Of a stretch of 64,000 bases of DNA, positions 1 to 12,699 are shown one piece after another; within the stretch, counting starts at the first letter, position 1, and every line of letters begins with the position of its first letter. Position numbers and translations under genes: made by a program. Under the pieces are notes generated by a model. That model saw only the letters and a list, made by a program, of their open reading frames with translations, had not been told where the DNA came from and ran no database searches. Source of the DNA: Ottelia alismoides (lineage: Eukaryota; Streptophyta; Magnoliopsida; Alismatales; Hydrocharitaceae); assembly GCA_037367405.1 (NCBI GenBank), contig JAZKJV010009784.1, positions 1-64,000 of the forward strand, read 5' to 3'.

Positions 1-373
1 TTCGTGAAGAAGACGTCGGAACTCGTGTGTCGAGATCAGGAGATCCGTCGCTTGGATCATCAACATGGATTGCGAGAAGCACGCGGTTCATCCCCGTGCT
101 CGCAAGCATCTCCTCCGTTGGATCGGACTTGAGACAAGAGGTCTCTTCGTTTAGAGACTCGATCGCAACCACGCTTCAAGAGGTAATCCTATTACTTGTT
201 TCTGATTTAGACGAAACGATATGAGAAGTGTTCTTGGATCATGTGGTTTCGGGACATGAAATTTTTTTTATTTCCGCTGCCTAGAACAACTAGTGCGACT
301 AGTCATTCTTCGTCGTATTCGATACAACGCTCACGCTTCCTTGATGCGCTTAAGGATCTAACCATATTCTTCA
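1..373 (+). mobile_element. Ty1/copia family C LTR, 3' end, cut by window edge
   Basis: This is the reverse complement of the first part of the LTRs at 28923 and 36925, so the copy points to the plus strand. Shared landmarks are the GC-rich block in the first 200 bases, the ACTAGTGCGACTAGT stretch near 290 and the terminal TTCTTCA ending at 373. No primer-binding site follows, so it is the 3' LTR of an element lying left of the window, or a solo LTR. A reading frame matching the C-terminal part of the 143-residue LTR frame (see 29029-29460) is open from the window edge to 224, ending about 19 residues earlier than in the other copies. Confidence 0.9.
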
Positions 374-388
374 TGTATATCTTACCCT

Positions 389-625
389 AAGTATTGCGGG
401 AGACAGTCTAAGTACGATCTGTGCATTCCCACCCTTGACCCTCCTTGCATTGTGTACAGTCCGTTATACTTAGGATTATTTGATCCATAGTATAGGAGGA
501 CGGTTGACTTCTCATTCGTTTCTTCGTCATTCGATTATTCTTTAGGTTTTCTTATACTCAGTACGAATTGACTTCTCTTTTTCTCTCCGATCTATAAGGA
601 AATAGCTCAAGATGAGTATCGGGGG
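389..625 (+). repeat. Array of three polypurine-tract-like modules
   Basis: Purine-rich cores resembling AAGTATAGGGGG sit at about 389-400, 488-500 and 613-625, spaced about 100 and 125 bases apart. The same series, in the same order, is found in three other elements of this window (16834-17078, 51746-52120 and, reversed, 43512-43740). The true polypurine tract lies about 2 kb further on at 2594. Confidence 0.7.
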
Positions 626-998
626 TCGAATATACTACATATATACTTTAGCCATAACTCATACTTCATCTTTTTAATAATAAATATGGCTAAAATTCTG
701 TATAAAATAATATTAACTTCATTAAAATCGCATAATAAAAGTATATTGATCATTCCTCAAATTCTTTTTTGTATATACTGATTAATAAATCAGGTAATTT
801 TTTTTTCAAATGTATGAAAAATAATTTGAAAATCTTTTTGAAAAAACTTTTGAAAACTATTTGGAAAATGTTTAGTTAAATACTTTCAACCTTTGTAAAA
901 ATATTTTATTTGAAAAAATTTATTTTTTTGTGTGAAACAAAAATGTTTGAAAAACGATTTGCAAATGGTTTGGAAAATGGTTGAAAAATATTTTGAAA

Positions 999-1000
999 TA

Positions 1001-1037
<37 letters not shown>
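999..1037. repeat. TA dinucleotide microsatellite
   Basis: An almost pure run of TA repeats of about 39 bases, with one interruption, within the AT-rich untranslated part of the Athila-like element. Confidence 0.95.
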
Positions 1038-1040
<3 letters not shown>

Positions 1041-2593
1041 TGAAAAACTTTTGTGAAATGATTTTCAAATTTGTGTAATCGTTGTAAAAATTATTTTGGA
1101 CTATAGTTTTCAAAATTGTTTGTAAAATAATTTTCAAATAAATTTTACGGAATCCATACATAACTCCAAAATTCCTTATTAATTGTATAAATATATCTAT
1201 AAAAATGATCACATGTCCCTTGTAAATTCTTAAGACCCAACTCTTGTAAATATAAGATGCATCCCTATGTAAATATTTTTACCTATTTTTATTCAAAATC
1301 TTTCATTTTAAAAATCCACAAAAACATTTGCAAATCCAAAAATACATTTACAAAAATATTTTTCAAAAATCACATGAAAATTTGCAAAACCTTTTCAAAA
1401 ACTGTAAAAAGTTCAAAACTTTGAAGATTGCATAACAAAATTATTTTCTGCATTGTACATTACATTTGCATAACATTTACATTTTTCGGAGTGATGTTTG
1501 ATAATTGAACTTGTCTATGTAAAATCTGAAGTTTGGGAGCTTGCTTGGGCTAAATCTTCCTAATTACAGGAACCTTTTAGGAGCTTGAAATGAGGTCTAG
1601 TTAACTTAATTCTTTGAGAATCAAGATACTTGGTTCAATGGATTCTTGATTGCCTAAGTAGAATATTTTCTGAGCACGCTAGGCTCTTGTCGATAACGAC
1701 CTAACCTAGACACCTGCACCTTTCACTTGGCTCAACTTGGTTGGAGTGGAGAGAGGATTGGATTTGTCGGTATGAGACGCACACAAGTGGAAACATTTAT
1801 CCTCGTCTAGGGCGGGAAGTGCACCCAACCCATCCAGTGGTAGGGACATCTAAAGACAGCAGAATGTGGGTTGCAATAATGCTTCAAAGAGGATAGTCTA
1901 CTCGCTCAAGAGGAAAAGTTCCTTATGTAATGCTCTATAAATAGTATTTAAAAAAAGCAAAAACTCCAAAAAGTGGACATGCCCGACTGAAAATAAAATG
2001 CATGTCAAAGCGCACATATTTTTATAGTCAATAAGCATGCTTGAGCTTCAAAGTCATATCATGTGAGCCAACAGCTGGATGACTTGACTGCTCTGGTCAT
2101 GCATCCTAGGATTGGTAGCTACACCGGCTACCGTCCATTCTTCTCTTCACCCCCTCCTTTTGAGCCGGTTGTCACTTGAACTTTGAAGGGAATACCCTGA
2201 TCCTCGAGGAAAGAGTTGCTGGATTGGAGAATCATTGGGTTGTCATGCTGGAGAAGTAACTCTCTTTGTCATTTCAGTTGAGGGAATCCACTATCACATA
2301 TACTATACAAGTGAAACACATAGTCACAAGTGTTTGCGTATAAGTTGAAATATTCTAACCTGGCTATTGAGGAGACTTGAGCAGAGTCCTAGGATTCTCA
2401 AATGCTGTTGTATTTCAAATCTGATTCCCAATAAGGTTCTACCCACACTAAAATTCCAAAGGACCGAGCTGAGCACCAAACTTTGATTTTGTGAAGACAA
2501 GTTTGAGAATTGAACTTAATCCACTTTTATTTCTTTTATTTCCTTTTTTTCCATTTTTGCACTTATTGCATAAGTGTTTGGTAGGGATTAATG

Positions 2594-2611
2594 AAGGCAA
2601 GTATAGGAGGG
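2594..2611 (+). promoter_or_regulatory. Polypurine tract of the first Athila-like element
   Basis: AAGGCAAGTATAGGAGGG lies immediately before TGATGAATC, the start of a family A LTR. In LTR retrotransposons this is the RNase H-resistant primer for plus-strand DNA synthesis. The position against the LTR start is what identifies it. Confidence 0.8.
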
Positions 2612-3733
2612 TGATGAATCTCTATTTCATCACCTTTATTCTATTACTTTGGCCTTAAAACCCTAGTAAATGCACGTAAATAGCCATAATTTGCACAAAT
2701 TAACATTCATTATTTGTTGTATAAAAAGTATATAAAATACTTTTTTAATGCCAAAATTATAGAATAAAGAAATGAAAAGAAAAAGAATAAAATACCAAAG
2801 GTATTTTATGACCCTAAACCACGAGACTTAGGCATCTTGATGATTGTGTCGATAAGGAATAAAGTAGGGGAGATAAGGGTCAATAATTCAATAAAAATCC
2901 ATTTTATTAATTCATTATTTTTGTATTTTTGGGAATCATTTTATTTTCTACTTTTTATACCTCAAATAAATAAACTTTGTTCATGAAAGTTGTAGATAAT
3001 AATATATAGAAAAATACAAAATTGATTTCATGCAAAAATAATATACATTGTAAAAGTTATACTCTGAATCTTATTCCAAAATTACAACATCCCAGACCTA
3101 TATCTTTCAAATAAAAACTCAACATATATCAAAATCATTGTTAATGTTACATAACTTTAATAAGATATTTAATGGAGGTGATTTCATATTTTTGATAAGG
3201 TGTGAAAGTTAGGTTTTGGACCCATATTATACAATATAAACACATAAAATATTAATTTTTATTCTTTATTTATTTTATAATTTTATAATTTTGTAAATAT
3301 TACTTATAGAATATGTAAGACAAAAAAGAAAACATTGAAATAAAATAAGACATAAAAATATATACATGAATATACAGTATACATACCAGTATACTATACA
3401 CCCTTATTTATTTATGTGTACATTTTATATTGAAAAAATATAATAAAGATATGCTTATGTATATAAAAATATGTTATAATTATATAAGTAATAGAACAAA
3501 ATACTAAAATCAAAATTATAAATAAAAATAAAATAATTAAAATGTAGTTAAATATACCTATAAAGGAACCCCTAAAAACTAACTTGTAATTTACAACCAC
3601 TAAAACATAAATAAAAATAATAATAAAATTCTACAGAAAATAATAACCATTTTCTATTTTATAACTTTATTTTATTAATATATTTTACTATTTGTTATAT
3701 ATTTTACAAATATTTTTAGTATGATTTTTTCTG

Positions 3734-3784
3734 GTTGGTCCACGTGGACCAACTAGGTTGAGGCTCTTGTTGACCGCGGTCAAC
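3734..3784. promoter_or_regulatory. Two perfect palindromes with G-box and W-box cores
   Basis: A perfect 20-base palindrome at 3734-3753 has CACGTG at its centre, the core of plant G-boxes. A second, perfect 16-base palindrome at 3769-3784 is made of two facing TTGACC half sites, the core of W-boxes. They lie about 210 bases upstream of the TATA box, where LTR promoter elements are expected. Binding by bZIP/bHLH or WRKY proteins is inference from the cores. Confidence 0.6.
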
Positions 3785-3990
3785 TATCTAACCCTATGCT
3801 TGGGCCTCTGACAACCTCATTTCACCACCCCTTCTCATTTTTTCCAACTCGATCCAAGCATTGTCTTGGTTCGATTCCTTCTACACTTTTGAACCTTGTC
3901 CATTGGTGATTCACGCATGGGTGGTTCCTCAGCCAATGGATCAATGACGCACTTGACACACCTCGATCTTCAACTCTAGTCCATCGCTAG

Positions 3991-3998
3991 TATAAAAT
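3991..3998 (+). promoter_or_regulatory. Family A LTR TATA box
   Basis: TATAAAAT is followed by C-rich sequence. Equivalent boxes are found in the other A copies: CTATAAAT at 56253, CTATAAGT reversed at 41632-41641, and a weaker CTTATATG reversed at 62148-62155. All lie about 1.0-1.5 kb inside the LTR at the start of the GC-rich block. Confidence 0.6.
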
Positions 3999-6340
3999 GC
4001 ACCTCTGTCCAAAATTCAAGCTTGATTCCTCTTCCACCTCCTATACCCACATCTGAGCTCTGTGAAGGCTTCCTTGTGATAGTAGGAGCTTCCCCAGATC
4101 TTGCACGTGAAGATTGGTGTCGAATCGAGGTGAGTTCACTAGTCGCCACCACCCTCGCCGAAGCTCCTACTTCTGGATGCACTAGATGGTGAACTTTTAT
4201 CTTTTTAGCCTTTTTTGATTCCTTAGCATAATATTAATGTAGATCTAGTCTTGTTTCGCTTTACTTCTACAAATTTCGCATATCTCCCACCTTGCACTCT
4301 CACCGGAGTTTGTTGCTCCATCGATGGCTACCTACCACTCCAGACCTGCTATGCCCCATCCTTCACCATCATCATCTTCCCCTTCGTTTGCAAATTGCCC
4401 GACGCACTCTCGTCCCCCTAATGCATGCATTGCATGAGAGACTCAATCCTCCATCTTCACCGCTCACCGGAGCATCACCAAAACATTCACCCTCCACCCA
4501 TCTCACCATCGAAGCCTTCCGTGGCTCAGCATTTTTCCGCTAACCACCTCCTGTAGGAAAGAGTTGAAAAGGGAGCCCCTTTGAGGCCATTCATCGCCAA
4601 GGAGAACCCCCATGTCCTGGTGGTCCATTTGACTGATTAAGACTTCCTTGCACCATTATGAGACCTTCAATAGGTGCAGAAGGAGGATAGGACACTTTTG
4701 GAGTAACCATGAGACGAGAAGGAGCAAACAACCTCGAGGTGTTACTGATCAAAACTTGCCTCGCATGGGTTCTTCGTGAGTTTATCTAGAGCCCTCCAGC
4801 GCTATTGGATCCTCTCCTGTTCTTTGTGAGGTGCATCTACCATCAGATCATCTCCTCGCTCAACTCTCATATCCTCTAAAATGGACTAATATTGGTTGTT
4901 GTTCGTGAAGCGTCATCCTCCATCCATCTGTTGCCACGTGTATAAGTGGATCCTGTAGCGTCGTCCTACCATACGCCTTTGGGATAATTTGCAAGATCTA
5001 TCACTGCATTTTTTCATTTTGTTCTTTATTAGTGTAATATTTTTGTAACACTTTACATATTCTGGAATTTTGCAACTAGCCTAACAACTTTTTTAGTAAT
5101 TGCATTTCTATCCTAGCCATCTCAACTCATGTGACTGCCCACGTGAGGTGAGCATTTTGCAGGCAGACCGTTGGAACTATTTGTATTTTGATTTGGCCCT
5201 TAAACTACTTATTCCTATTGTAAATTTTTTGTGAAATAACAGTCTGGCCCTTGGATTTTCTTTTAAGTACACTTAAGCCCCTATCATGCCATATATTTTT
5301 GTGTATATGTTGGGTTTATTAATTATAGAAATTGTGCTAAAAAATCCCAAGAAAATAGACCTAAGTTCTTGGATGCTTGTATTTTTATGCCATATATTTA
5401 TTTGTGCATTTGAGGATATATTAATATTTCATAAAAATTGAAAAGAGCACAATTACTCCTTGTCTACAGTATAAAATACCTAAAAAATATATAATACATT
5501 TTTTAAAAATTCTAAGAAAACATATTTATTTTTATTTTTTATTTTTCAATTCTAGACACTAAAACATTAAAAATAGAAAAAGAAAATCCATAATAATAAA
5601 AAAGATCCAAAATCCAATATAAAATTATTAAGAATTCCTAAAAATCACAAAAATTCATTTTTCTATTTTATAATATATATATCTGTATACTAGAATTGAT
5701 TTGAAGAATTTTGGACTTTACTTGATATTTTTAATCTTCATTTTAATTTCAGTTTTTTATTTTATCCCTTATTTGGGATACTTTTTACTTTAAAAATCTA
5801 TTAAAATTAGAAAAAATCCTAAAAGATCAAAAAATAGTAAAAAATATTTAAAACCACAAAATATTTAATTTTTGACATTTAGATCCTTTTTATTGGTATT
5901 TATATCTATATTAGCTTACTTTGTTTATGTACTCTTATATTCCTTTACCACTTATTGTAAACAAAAGAAAATACAAAATCTTATATATAAAAAGAATATA
6001 TAAAAATAAAAAATTTAAAAGAAAATACAAAAATATAAAACAAAAATAAAATAAATAAATATAAAATAAAAAATGCACAAAACCATAATTTTGTCTAAGA
6101 ATTTGAAAGGCATTTTGTGCTTGATTTTCTTCGCTCCATATTGCTCTACACCACTGCTTCCTAGGTTCAACCCCTACTTGCTTGTCATTATAAATCTTTA
6201 GTAGGGTTTAATGAATTTCGATTCACACTATTTTGCTTGATTTTTGTGTCGGTTAATCATTGAAATAATGGAGAAAGTTGAGTAGTCACCTCAACAACAA
6301 GTTAAGTTGATTTGTCAGCTCATTTTATTGGCTCTGATTT

Positions 6341-7865
6341 ATCTACTTTTCACCCCCCACATTGTTGTATATATTTATTCAATATAAAATTTTGTTTTGA
6401 AAATTAAATAATTTTGGTTATTTTGCATGGATCCCCTCGCCTTTTTATATATTTACACATGTGTTCATGTTAGCTCACCTCATATTTTGCAACCATACCC
6501 CTATGAGTTTTCGTATTTTTAATTTGTCCAAAAATTTGTATATTCAGTATCAATTTTTTAATATAATTTGTAAAAAGGACCTTGAAGTTTTTGTATATTG
6601 CAAATATGCCTCTGCTAGGTGCGTATAATATAAAAAATTGTGGATAAATTGCAGGCATGTCCCTACGTTTTATCTTAGGGTTCTGGAATGCATGTAACTT
6701 AATTATATTTGCAAAATGATCCCTGTCAATATTAATTTTTGTGCATGTTTGTTTAATTCTTTTAAATATCATCCGTGCTCCAAAACTGATGCAAATTGGA
6801 TAATGTTTTTAGATGTTGTTATTTCACGCTACATATTTTGTTTTGCATTTTATGCTCATTTTCTATTTATTAAAAATAAAAAGAGCATATTTTGACATTG
6901 TTTAACTTAGAAAAAACTTTAAATTATAAAACCTTTTCATAAATATCCAAAAAATTATAGTTTGTTTATTATAGAAATTTATAGATCTAGACCAAAACCC
7001 CCTAAAACAGAAAAGAAAATTATAAAAAATTAAAAGGCTCCAAAATACTATGAAAACATAAAAGAATCTTCAAATATTGCAAAAATATGAGTTGCTATTT
7101 TATAATTTTATTTATATATATTATTACATATTAAAATTAGTTTGCACAAACACCTGAAAAATATCAAATATAGTAGAAAAAAATAAAAAATCCTAACAAA
7201 ATATTTTGCAAATTTTGAAAATTTTTAGCTATGTTTATAATTATAATACCCTATCTTGTATTATATACCTATATATACCTATACATGGTTTATATTATTA
7301 CAAATTATTATAGATAACTTATAAATATTTTAAAAATCCAATATATATATAGAGGGTTATATTTCTTTATATTTTTATTATTTTTGTATATTTATTATAT
7401 ATATTCTATATATACCTTATATCATATATATCTTATCTTATATATACTTATATACACATATACATACATATATATATATTATAGTATTTAAACAAAATAA
7501 AAAAAAGGAATTTAAAATTTAAAAATAAATATAAAAATTATGAAAAAAATAAAATAAAAAATTTAAAAACCCACACAAAAAGGTAAAAAAGGACACTTGT
7601 CAACATAATTCATTTTGATTGGAAATGATCATTATGCTACATGGTTTACGCTCATTGGTTCGATTTGTACACGCGTACAAACTATACACCTTTATTTGTA
7701 GAGTGAAATAAATTGTACTTCACATTTTTTTCATTCATTGATGATTCATATATTTTGGGTACATGGTTTAGTGCGGGATTCACGAGTGGTAGATTCAGCA
7801 ACACTCTCTCTTTACTATTCTTTTAGTGATGTTATTTTTAGACCCTCAAAGATCCTGACTAAACA
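6341..7865 (+). mobile_element. Family A LTR tail, 5' LTR of the main Athila-like element
   Basis: The stretch ends in CTAAACA two bases before a primer-binding site, so it is the end of a 5' LTR. Together with 2612-6340 the LTR-like sequence is 5.25 kb, about 1.5 kb more than other A copies, and the surplus lies in the AT-rich tail. I therefore read it as a second, 5'-truncated LTR joined to the first. A duplication inside one LTR is the alternative. It is AT-rich and has no coding signal. Confidence 0.55.
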
Positions 7866-7867
7866 AA

Positions 7868-7887
7868 TGGCGTCGTTCCCTGGGAGC
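7868..7887 (+). promoter_or_regulatory. Primer-binding site, tRNA-Asp type
   Basis: TGGCGTCGTTCCCTGGGA closely matches the TGGCGCCGTTGCCGGGGA site used by Athila-group elements, which is complementary to the 3' end of tRNA-Asp. It follows the LTR end by two bases. This fixes the left end of the internal region. Confidence 0.85.
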
Positions 7888-10250
7888 AGCATGTTGTAGC
7901 TTAACTTTTAAATAATTATCTTATTTCTTTCATTTTCTTATACATGTTTTCATTCTTTTTCTGGATTGTACATATTCCATCTTCTATTTATATTAACGTA
8001 TTATCTAATTATATATGCTAATACCCATCTTTGTTGTGTTTCTCGCGAGGGCCCGCTATGTGAGAATGACTTTCTAAGAGGTTGATGCAACCAATCTTGG
8101 TAGAGACTGGCCTTATTTTCCCTGACCAATAGGAGATGCAACAAGCATAGCAAGGAGAACCCTTAGCATAGATGTTTGCTTAGTATTTTATTTTATTTTT
8201 GGTGAGAGACTAATTTATTATTTATTATTATTTGTAATGATACAAGCAGTTGGACATTAGACTCTAGGACATGTTTTATCAAGTGTTTGTTCACTTGGGG
8301 TCCTTGCATTTTTCTTTGAATTTTTTTCGCCTTCTAACTTTATTTCTCCCTATTTTCCTTTATTATCCAACATTTTGAGTTTTTCGTTTTTATTTTTATT
8401 TATTTTGTATGCATTGAGACCCTAGATTTTAGGACTGATTGTATTGGTAATTAGGCCTAAACTCTAATAAGAATCATTTTCCTATATCTCTTATGTTTGG
8501 ATCTAGTCAAATTAGACTTGAACCCACATACCAAGAGAGGCACCATACAACACTAGCAGGACCTATTGTGATAGGCACCGAGGTGTCTCCAAGACCGGAC
8601 ACTCGGTTCATTTATGAATAATTAACATTTGGTTCTTTACGATTATTAGCAGTTAATTCTTAGGATGGTTTTATAGATTGCACACGACCATGTCAATAGA
8701 TTTTAAAATTCTACTTTGCATACCACATGAAGAGAGCTAGGAAGCACTGTAAGTCCTCTAACTTTGCATGCATCATTAGATTATATGGTGAGATTTCCAT
8801 CCTTGAATTGACTTGCATGGATTATTCACTATCTCCATTGATTTTGAGCACTAATGACTAAAATTAAAATTCACAAAATTGTTATTTGCTTGTATGCAAA
8901 ATATTTTAAAAAAGTGAAAACCTGAAAAACTAAAATAAGGGGACCGCTAAATAAACTTTGACCTTAAATAAAATATGTAATGGATTTCATTATTTAGGGA
9001 TCATAAAGACCTCATTGTCTCCATGTGCCTTAGGAGGGGACAAAAACCCCTCCCATGAGAGAGGCACAGCCCGTTAAAGATTAGATTCAAAAACCCAGTT
9101 TGTAGCTACCTTGTGTATCGCCTGGATTTCTGAAGTATTGGTGCTTCTATAGTACGTGGACAACTAGGTCCTGGTCAACGATGATGTTCTCACCTAGTGT
9201 AGAATATCGACCTTGTCTGAAATCTTGAGCTTAGGACACACCCTCATGGGTGTGTCTGCCTCATCATCTTGCGTCCGAGTAAGGCCTAGCACTCTCACGG
9301 GTAATTTCATTGTGAGAAGGTTTCGAAGTAGTGGTTTCATCTATATGCTTCCTCTACCTCATTCCTTAGATGAGTATGGATCCATGAAGTGTTACAAGGA
9401 GCTCAAAGAGTGCAGGATACATGTTAAAAAGGAGAATGACACGTACATGATTCTTTCTCAGCATTACTTTCGCTCCTATTAGGTTAGAGTCTAAGGTGCT
9501 AAAAGATACGCCTGAAATAACAACTCTAAACTCAAAACATAAAAATAGCCAATCCCTTACAACTTCACATGTGTAGATTTGGTGAACCCAAATTTTTTAT
9601 TGTGTATTTTATGGATCTAGATTAAGGTCCTAAGATCAAGTCCTATACTTCCACTTTGACCCCATTAATGTTTCAAGCCTTTTTATTGTGTTACATTCTT
9701 TTTTATTTCTCATTGACCATCGTATCCTTCTTCCTGCATTGATCCTTCTTTTCCTCTACGATGTTGATCCATGGATGGTCAGTCGGGACTCTGTTGATAC
9801 CTTCATTGATTACATGGAATCAACATCATCAATAATTTGAGGCAATTCCTGAGAACCCGGTTCAGACTTTATGAACCGATCTCAATACTCCTCATCTACT
9901 TTGCACTTGCTTTCTATTTCTTAATAAATTAAGACCACACATGTCCCATGTCCACCCATTATGAATGGAGGTCAATTTCAGTCTACATCTTTTACTCCAA
10001 TCTCAACTATCTGGGATTGACCCTAATCTCATATTCATCACGTTAGTTGGTATTTATTTTCATAGTTGGTCTAATTGGGATTCCTCTTGTATTGCAGATA
10101 TAAGTCAGACCTAGATTCCAATCTGGAATTTATTTCATCAGACTCTAACCTAGAGAAGGCTCCTCCTGATGGAAAAGGGAAAGGATAGGATCGGGATAAC
10201 AACCTCCACAGATGGAGCACGACCCACACCAGATAAGAACTAAGTGAATG
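7888..10250 (+). mobile_element. Long untranslated leader of the main Athila-like element
   Basis: About 2.4 kb separate the primer-binding site from the first recognisable gag. There are no long frames. The largest, 89 codons at 9213-9482, shows no family I recognise and is broken on both sides. A long leader is usual in this lineage. I see no other element or gene in it. Confidence 0.6.
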
Positions 10251-10255
10251 CTCAA

Positions 10256-12360
10256 TTGTTGGCCTCCATCCAAGCCATTCAACAACAACTAACTGAGTAG
10301 GTACTAGCGCAAACTACATTTCAAGACATGTTGAATGACCTAATGAACAAACCAAGAGAGGTGGAGATTCCTTGATAGGATCAAGAAGAAGAAGAAGACC
10401 AAAGACCTGAGGTTCCCAAGCCTATGCTGAAGCAGACCTATAATCCTTGAGACAGGCAGATGACCGAGTGAATTCACATTCCACCGATGCATTCTCACAT
10501 TGAGCGCAGACCTGAATTACTTGATCTTCTTCCCACTTTCCGTGGGAACACCAACGAGGAACCTTACATTCACCTGCAGCAGTTTTCTCGTATATATGGA
10601 ACCACACACTACCCTAACATCTCATTAGGTGTAGTCAAGATGATCACATTTCCATTCAGTCTCCAAGACAAGGCCATGTACTAGACTAAGCATTTGGGGA
10701 AGGTCATGACGACCTGGGAGGGACTTAAGTATGTGTTCCTTCACAAGTTTATCCTCTCGATCGTCTCAACTAGTTGCAAGCCCAGATTGGCAAATTCTCC
10801 TAGGCTACCCTCGAGTCTATTCATGAAGCATGCGAGCAATTCACTGATCTGCAGGAGAAATGCACCCATGGCATATCAAGGACTAACTTGGTCCAACATT
10901 CCTTCGAGGGTCTGAATGCTGAAAGTCAAATATTAGTTGATGCTTCTTGTGGGAGATCCCATTTTAAAAAGGATGAACATGTAGTCTGCCAGATTTTTGA
11001 AGAAATGGACGAAGGAGAGGTCACCCTCTCTCTTCATCCCTCGCTTACTAGAGCCAACCCTAGATTCTCCACAAACTTGTGCACATGGCAGCCTCACACG
11101 AGGCAGAGAGAGACGAGAGTTACAACCTCAGCATCATCAAGGGCCATCTCTCTAAGGTTTACATCATTGAGAAGGGATCACGTGATATCATGAAACTTGA
11201 TGTGATCGAACAAAGAACTCAACATCTGGACAAGCTAGATCAGTTCACCAAGCAACTGGAGTTGCTGGTGAGTAACCGTCAATGCCTGTCGGTTGGTGAC
11301 TCCACCACCCGAGACTCTGACTGAGAAGAAAGAAGAGTACCCCACACAACATTCATGGCAGGAAATATTGTGATATATCGACTATATATCATTGATATAT
11401 CAATATCAAAATTAGACCGATATCAGTATAGATATGGTGATATATCCGTTTTTAGGCATTTCTTTCACAAAAGTGCACCGATGTGCATGATATTTAAGCA
11501 ATATATCACATATATATCATCAAAATATCATATCGACATGATATTGAAATGATATCGACATCGATATGGCCTTCCATGGCAGCATTAGTCTCAACCTAGT
11601 CCACAACAACCAGCGGTCCAACATGTGTATTACGTGTGGACTCCTGACTAGGCACTACAACAGTAACTAGTCGGTGGTTTACCAACAAGAATTCCAGCCT
11701 TCTTACAATCCACTTTCTCCTCCACTGTCTCTCATTCAAGAGGTGAATGGAGTTGGTTCAATGATACACAGTTGGTCGATCCAGGCAAAACCTCAACAGG
11801 GTCAGCCTTTAAATTCTTGTCCATTATCTCAACAGCAGGGGGAAATTTGTTCAGCCCCACCAACAACCTCAGTACCACCAGTCTCCACAATATTAGAATA
11901 GTTGGAGATAGAATCAATATTATAAACAACCGAAATACCGCCAACACCAATATCTGCAACACCGACCTTAGCCTCCACACCATCAGCCATAGCATGGTCA
12001 ACACGTTGAATCTTTTGAGGCGGTTCCTATGAACCCAAGCCTCGATTGCCTGACCCAATTAGTAAAGGACCTAGTAGAGATGACGTAGAAGTTGGATGAC
12101 CTAATAGCCACCAAAACTCCAATTTTGACCCAAGTTGAATCAAACCTTAATAATGTCAAGCAAAAAGAGTAGGTAGAATGTAAAGTCCCATCTGTGCATG
12201 TAGAGTCAGATAATTGTGACTTTATTTTATCTAATGTTATTACTCTCAGGAGCAGTAGGACCTTGCCTCTGTCTGCCACTATTAGAGGGAAGAATAAAGC
12301 TTCATCTGGTATATCATCATCTTCTACATCAGTTGCACTAACTACAAGTTAAGGTGAGGA
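10256..12360 (+). pseudogene. gag: Athila-type gag, broken
   Basis: Gag forms the virus-like particle and packages the RNA. The core is clear at about 10487-10680 (LLPTFRGNTNEEPYIHLQQF, then PFSLQDKA). It continues in shifted frames at 10700-10750 (TTWEGLKYVFLHKF) and 10890-11010 (EGLNAESQILVDASCG, then FEEMDE). A helical stretch with SIIKGHL and LDQFTKQLELL follows at 11079-11324. After that come Q- and P-rich sequence, then VITLRSSRTLP near 12237-12270, which matches the Athila ITLRSGK motif. At least three frameshifts and several stops are visible, and a small element (11362-11574) interrupts it. It is certainly non-functional. Confidence 0.85.
11354..11582. mobile_element. Small non-autonomous element inserted in gag, 8-base target duplication
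   Basis: A 213-base block (11362-11574) very rich in GATATATCG-like words is flanked on both sides by CATGGCAG (11354-11361 and 11575-11582). The sequence outside the two copies joins into gag-like sequence with one copy removed. An 8-base target duplication is typical of hAT-superfamily transposons. The ends show only a weak inverted match (GAA and GATAT/TCG words), so assignment to hAT is an inference. There is no coding capacity. Confidence 0.75.
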
Positions 12361-12699
12361 AGAATAAGGAGGATCCATGCCAGCTACCAGCCACCATCAA
12401 CAACAAAAGGAACCAAAAAATAGAAAAATGAAAAATACCCCAAAAATGATCGCAGTCGAAATGGAGGAGCAAGCCACAATAGTCGATCCAGCACCAGCCG
12501 ACAGATCATATACCACAGTTTTTGGATGTCCACCTCTAGCACTAGCTTGTACACCTTTTTGCAGTCTGGTTGTACAAAATGTTGTGGACATGAATTTTAA
12601 TGTAAATAAGAACAATACTTTTGATTCCAGTTCTGTACATATTCCTTTTCCTGATGTAATAGAAAAAAAATGCAAAACAAAAAAATGCATTATCTGATC

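Larger units (their letters stand above)
374..2611 (+). mobile_element. Athila-like element, post-integrase 3' untranslated region (first copy)
   Basis: The stretch runs parallel to 16818-19021 of the better-preserved element downstream. Shared blocks include the three purine modules, the TATATACTTTAGCCATAACTC segment after the last module, a long AT-rich tract and a final block of about 700 bases. It ends in a purine tract directly before an LTR start. No coding remnant is seen. The family C LTR ending at 373 was inserted into it, so the coding part of this element must lie left of the window. Confidence 0.8.
2612..6340 (+). mobile_element. Family A Athila-like LTR
   Basis: It starts TGATGAATCTC right after a polypurine tract. 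Its start matches the LTRs at 19022, 55217, 63668 (reversed) and 42631 (reversed). A block near 2800-2880 containing GGAATAAAGTAGGGGAGA is kept in all longer copies. Order of parts: AT-rich start, a GC-richer middle at about 3720-4990 with a TATA box at 3991, then an AT-rich tail. Other A copies are 3.4-3.9 kb long, so the right border at about 6340 is an estimate. It would be the 3' LTR of the element ending at 2611. Confidence 0.7.
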
